Shown here: positions 63,921 through 64,000 of the stretch, piece by piece
Layout: each line of letters begins with the position of its first letter
Position numbering within the stretch: the first letter of the stretch is position 1
Assembly (NCBI RefSeq): GCF_023715445.1
Contig: NZ_JAMBOD010000005.1
Coordinates: forward strand, 212,980-276,979
Source of the DNA: Fictibacillus nanhaiensis
GTDB lineage: Bacteria; Bacillota; Bacilli; Bacillales; Fictibacillaceae
DNA: 64,000 nt
Direction: 5' to 3'
Made by a program: the position numbers and the translations under genes
The notes under the pieces: model-generated
Told to the model about the DNA's origin: nothing
Seen by the model: the letters and a program-made list of their open reading frames with translations, nothing else
Databases searched by the model: none

Positions 63921-64000
63921 AAACTTTTGTTATTCCTTATGATTAGCTAAATAACATGATTCGGGTAGATCTGTTGACCATGGAACGAGTTTTTGAAGCT

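Overview
The window reads as Bacillaceae chromosome, most like the Bacillus/Fictibacillus group. This rests on sigma-A promoters, strong AGGAGG ribosome sites, sporulation-type genes (two Spo0E-like phosphatases, a YtvI-like protein), CsoR/CopA/CopZ copper handling, a HutP-controlled histidine operon and dispersed intergenic repeats typical of that family. No rRNA or tRNA gene was found. The genus is an inference from gene content, not from a marker gene.

Left backbone (1-27.6 kb): the end of a Ktr potassium channel subunit; a complete histidine utilisation operon (hutP, hutH, hutU, hutI, hutG and a small XRE regulator) with a catabolite-repression site over the promoter and a HutP-type antiterminator after hutP; a secreted subtilisin; membrane proteins (acyltransferase, AI-2E/YtvI-like, YihY, TerC); a chemoreceptor behind a SigD-like promoter; an ABC exporter with a GDSL hydrolase; then metal resistance: ArsR-type repressor with CadA, a TVP38 protein, and CsoR with CopA and CopZ behind a palindromic copper operator.

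Accessory island (about 27.6-44 kb): AT-rich, with gene relics, small secreted proteins, an integrase and a truncated integrase copy sharing an exact 231-bp block. Modules in order: a frameshifted secreted protein and a lipoprotein; a secreted small protein with a three-gene ABC transporter (bacteriocin/immunity-like); a two-part sigma factor operon of the SigO/RsoA/YvrJ type behind a LexA-like box, leading into a 12-cysteine peptide and two DUF4367-like proteins; a RadC-like protein; a Doc toxin with an AbrB/MazE-type antitoxin; and the most striking locus, a NYN-domain nuclease gene preceded by a promoter and three tandem 39-40 nt stem-loops. Their stems differ but stay paired, they share a 7-nt RTTCGGA loop, and a terminator-like hairpin follows. 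Two more hairpins with the same loop lie on the opposite strand just after the gene. The layout matches a type III toxin-antitoxin locus but with a NYN nuclease in the toxin position.

Right backbone (44-64 kb): WrbA, a Tyr/Pro-rich protein, PAP2 phosphatase, MFS transporter, a DJ-1-like protein lacking the usual cysteine, azoreductase and nitroreductase, AlkA-type glycosylase, an ATP-grasp protein, a MoxR/DUF58/membrane-protein operon, UppP, a 3D-domain cell-wall protein, two Spo0E-like genes flanking a Na+/H+ antiporter relic, and a YwqA-type SNF2 helicase with its upstream partner. Four intergenic sites carry tandem arrays whose units differ between sites but all repeat every 20-21 bp.
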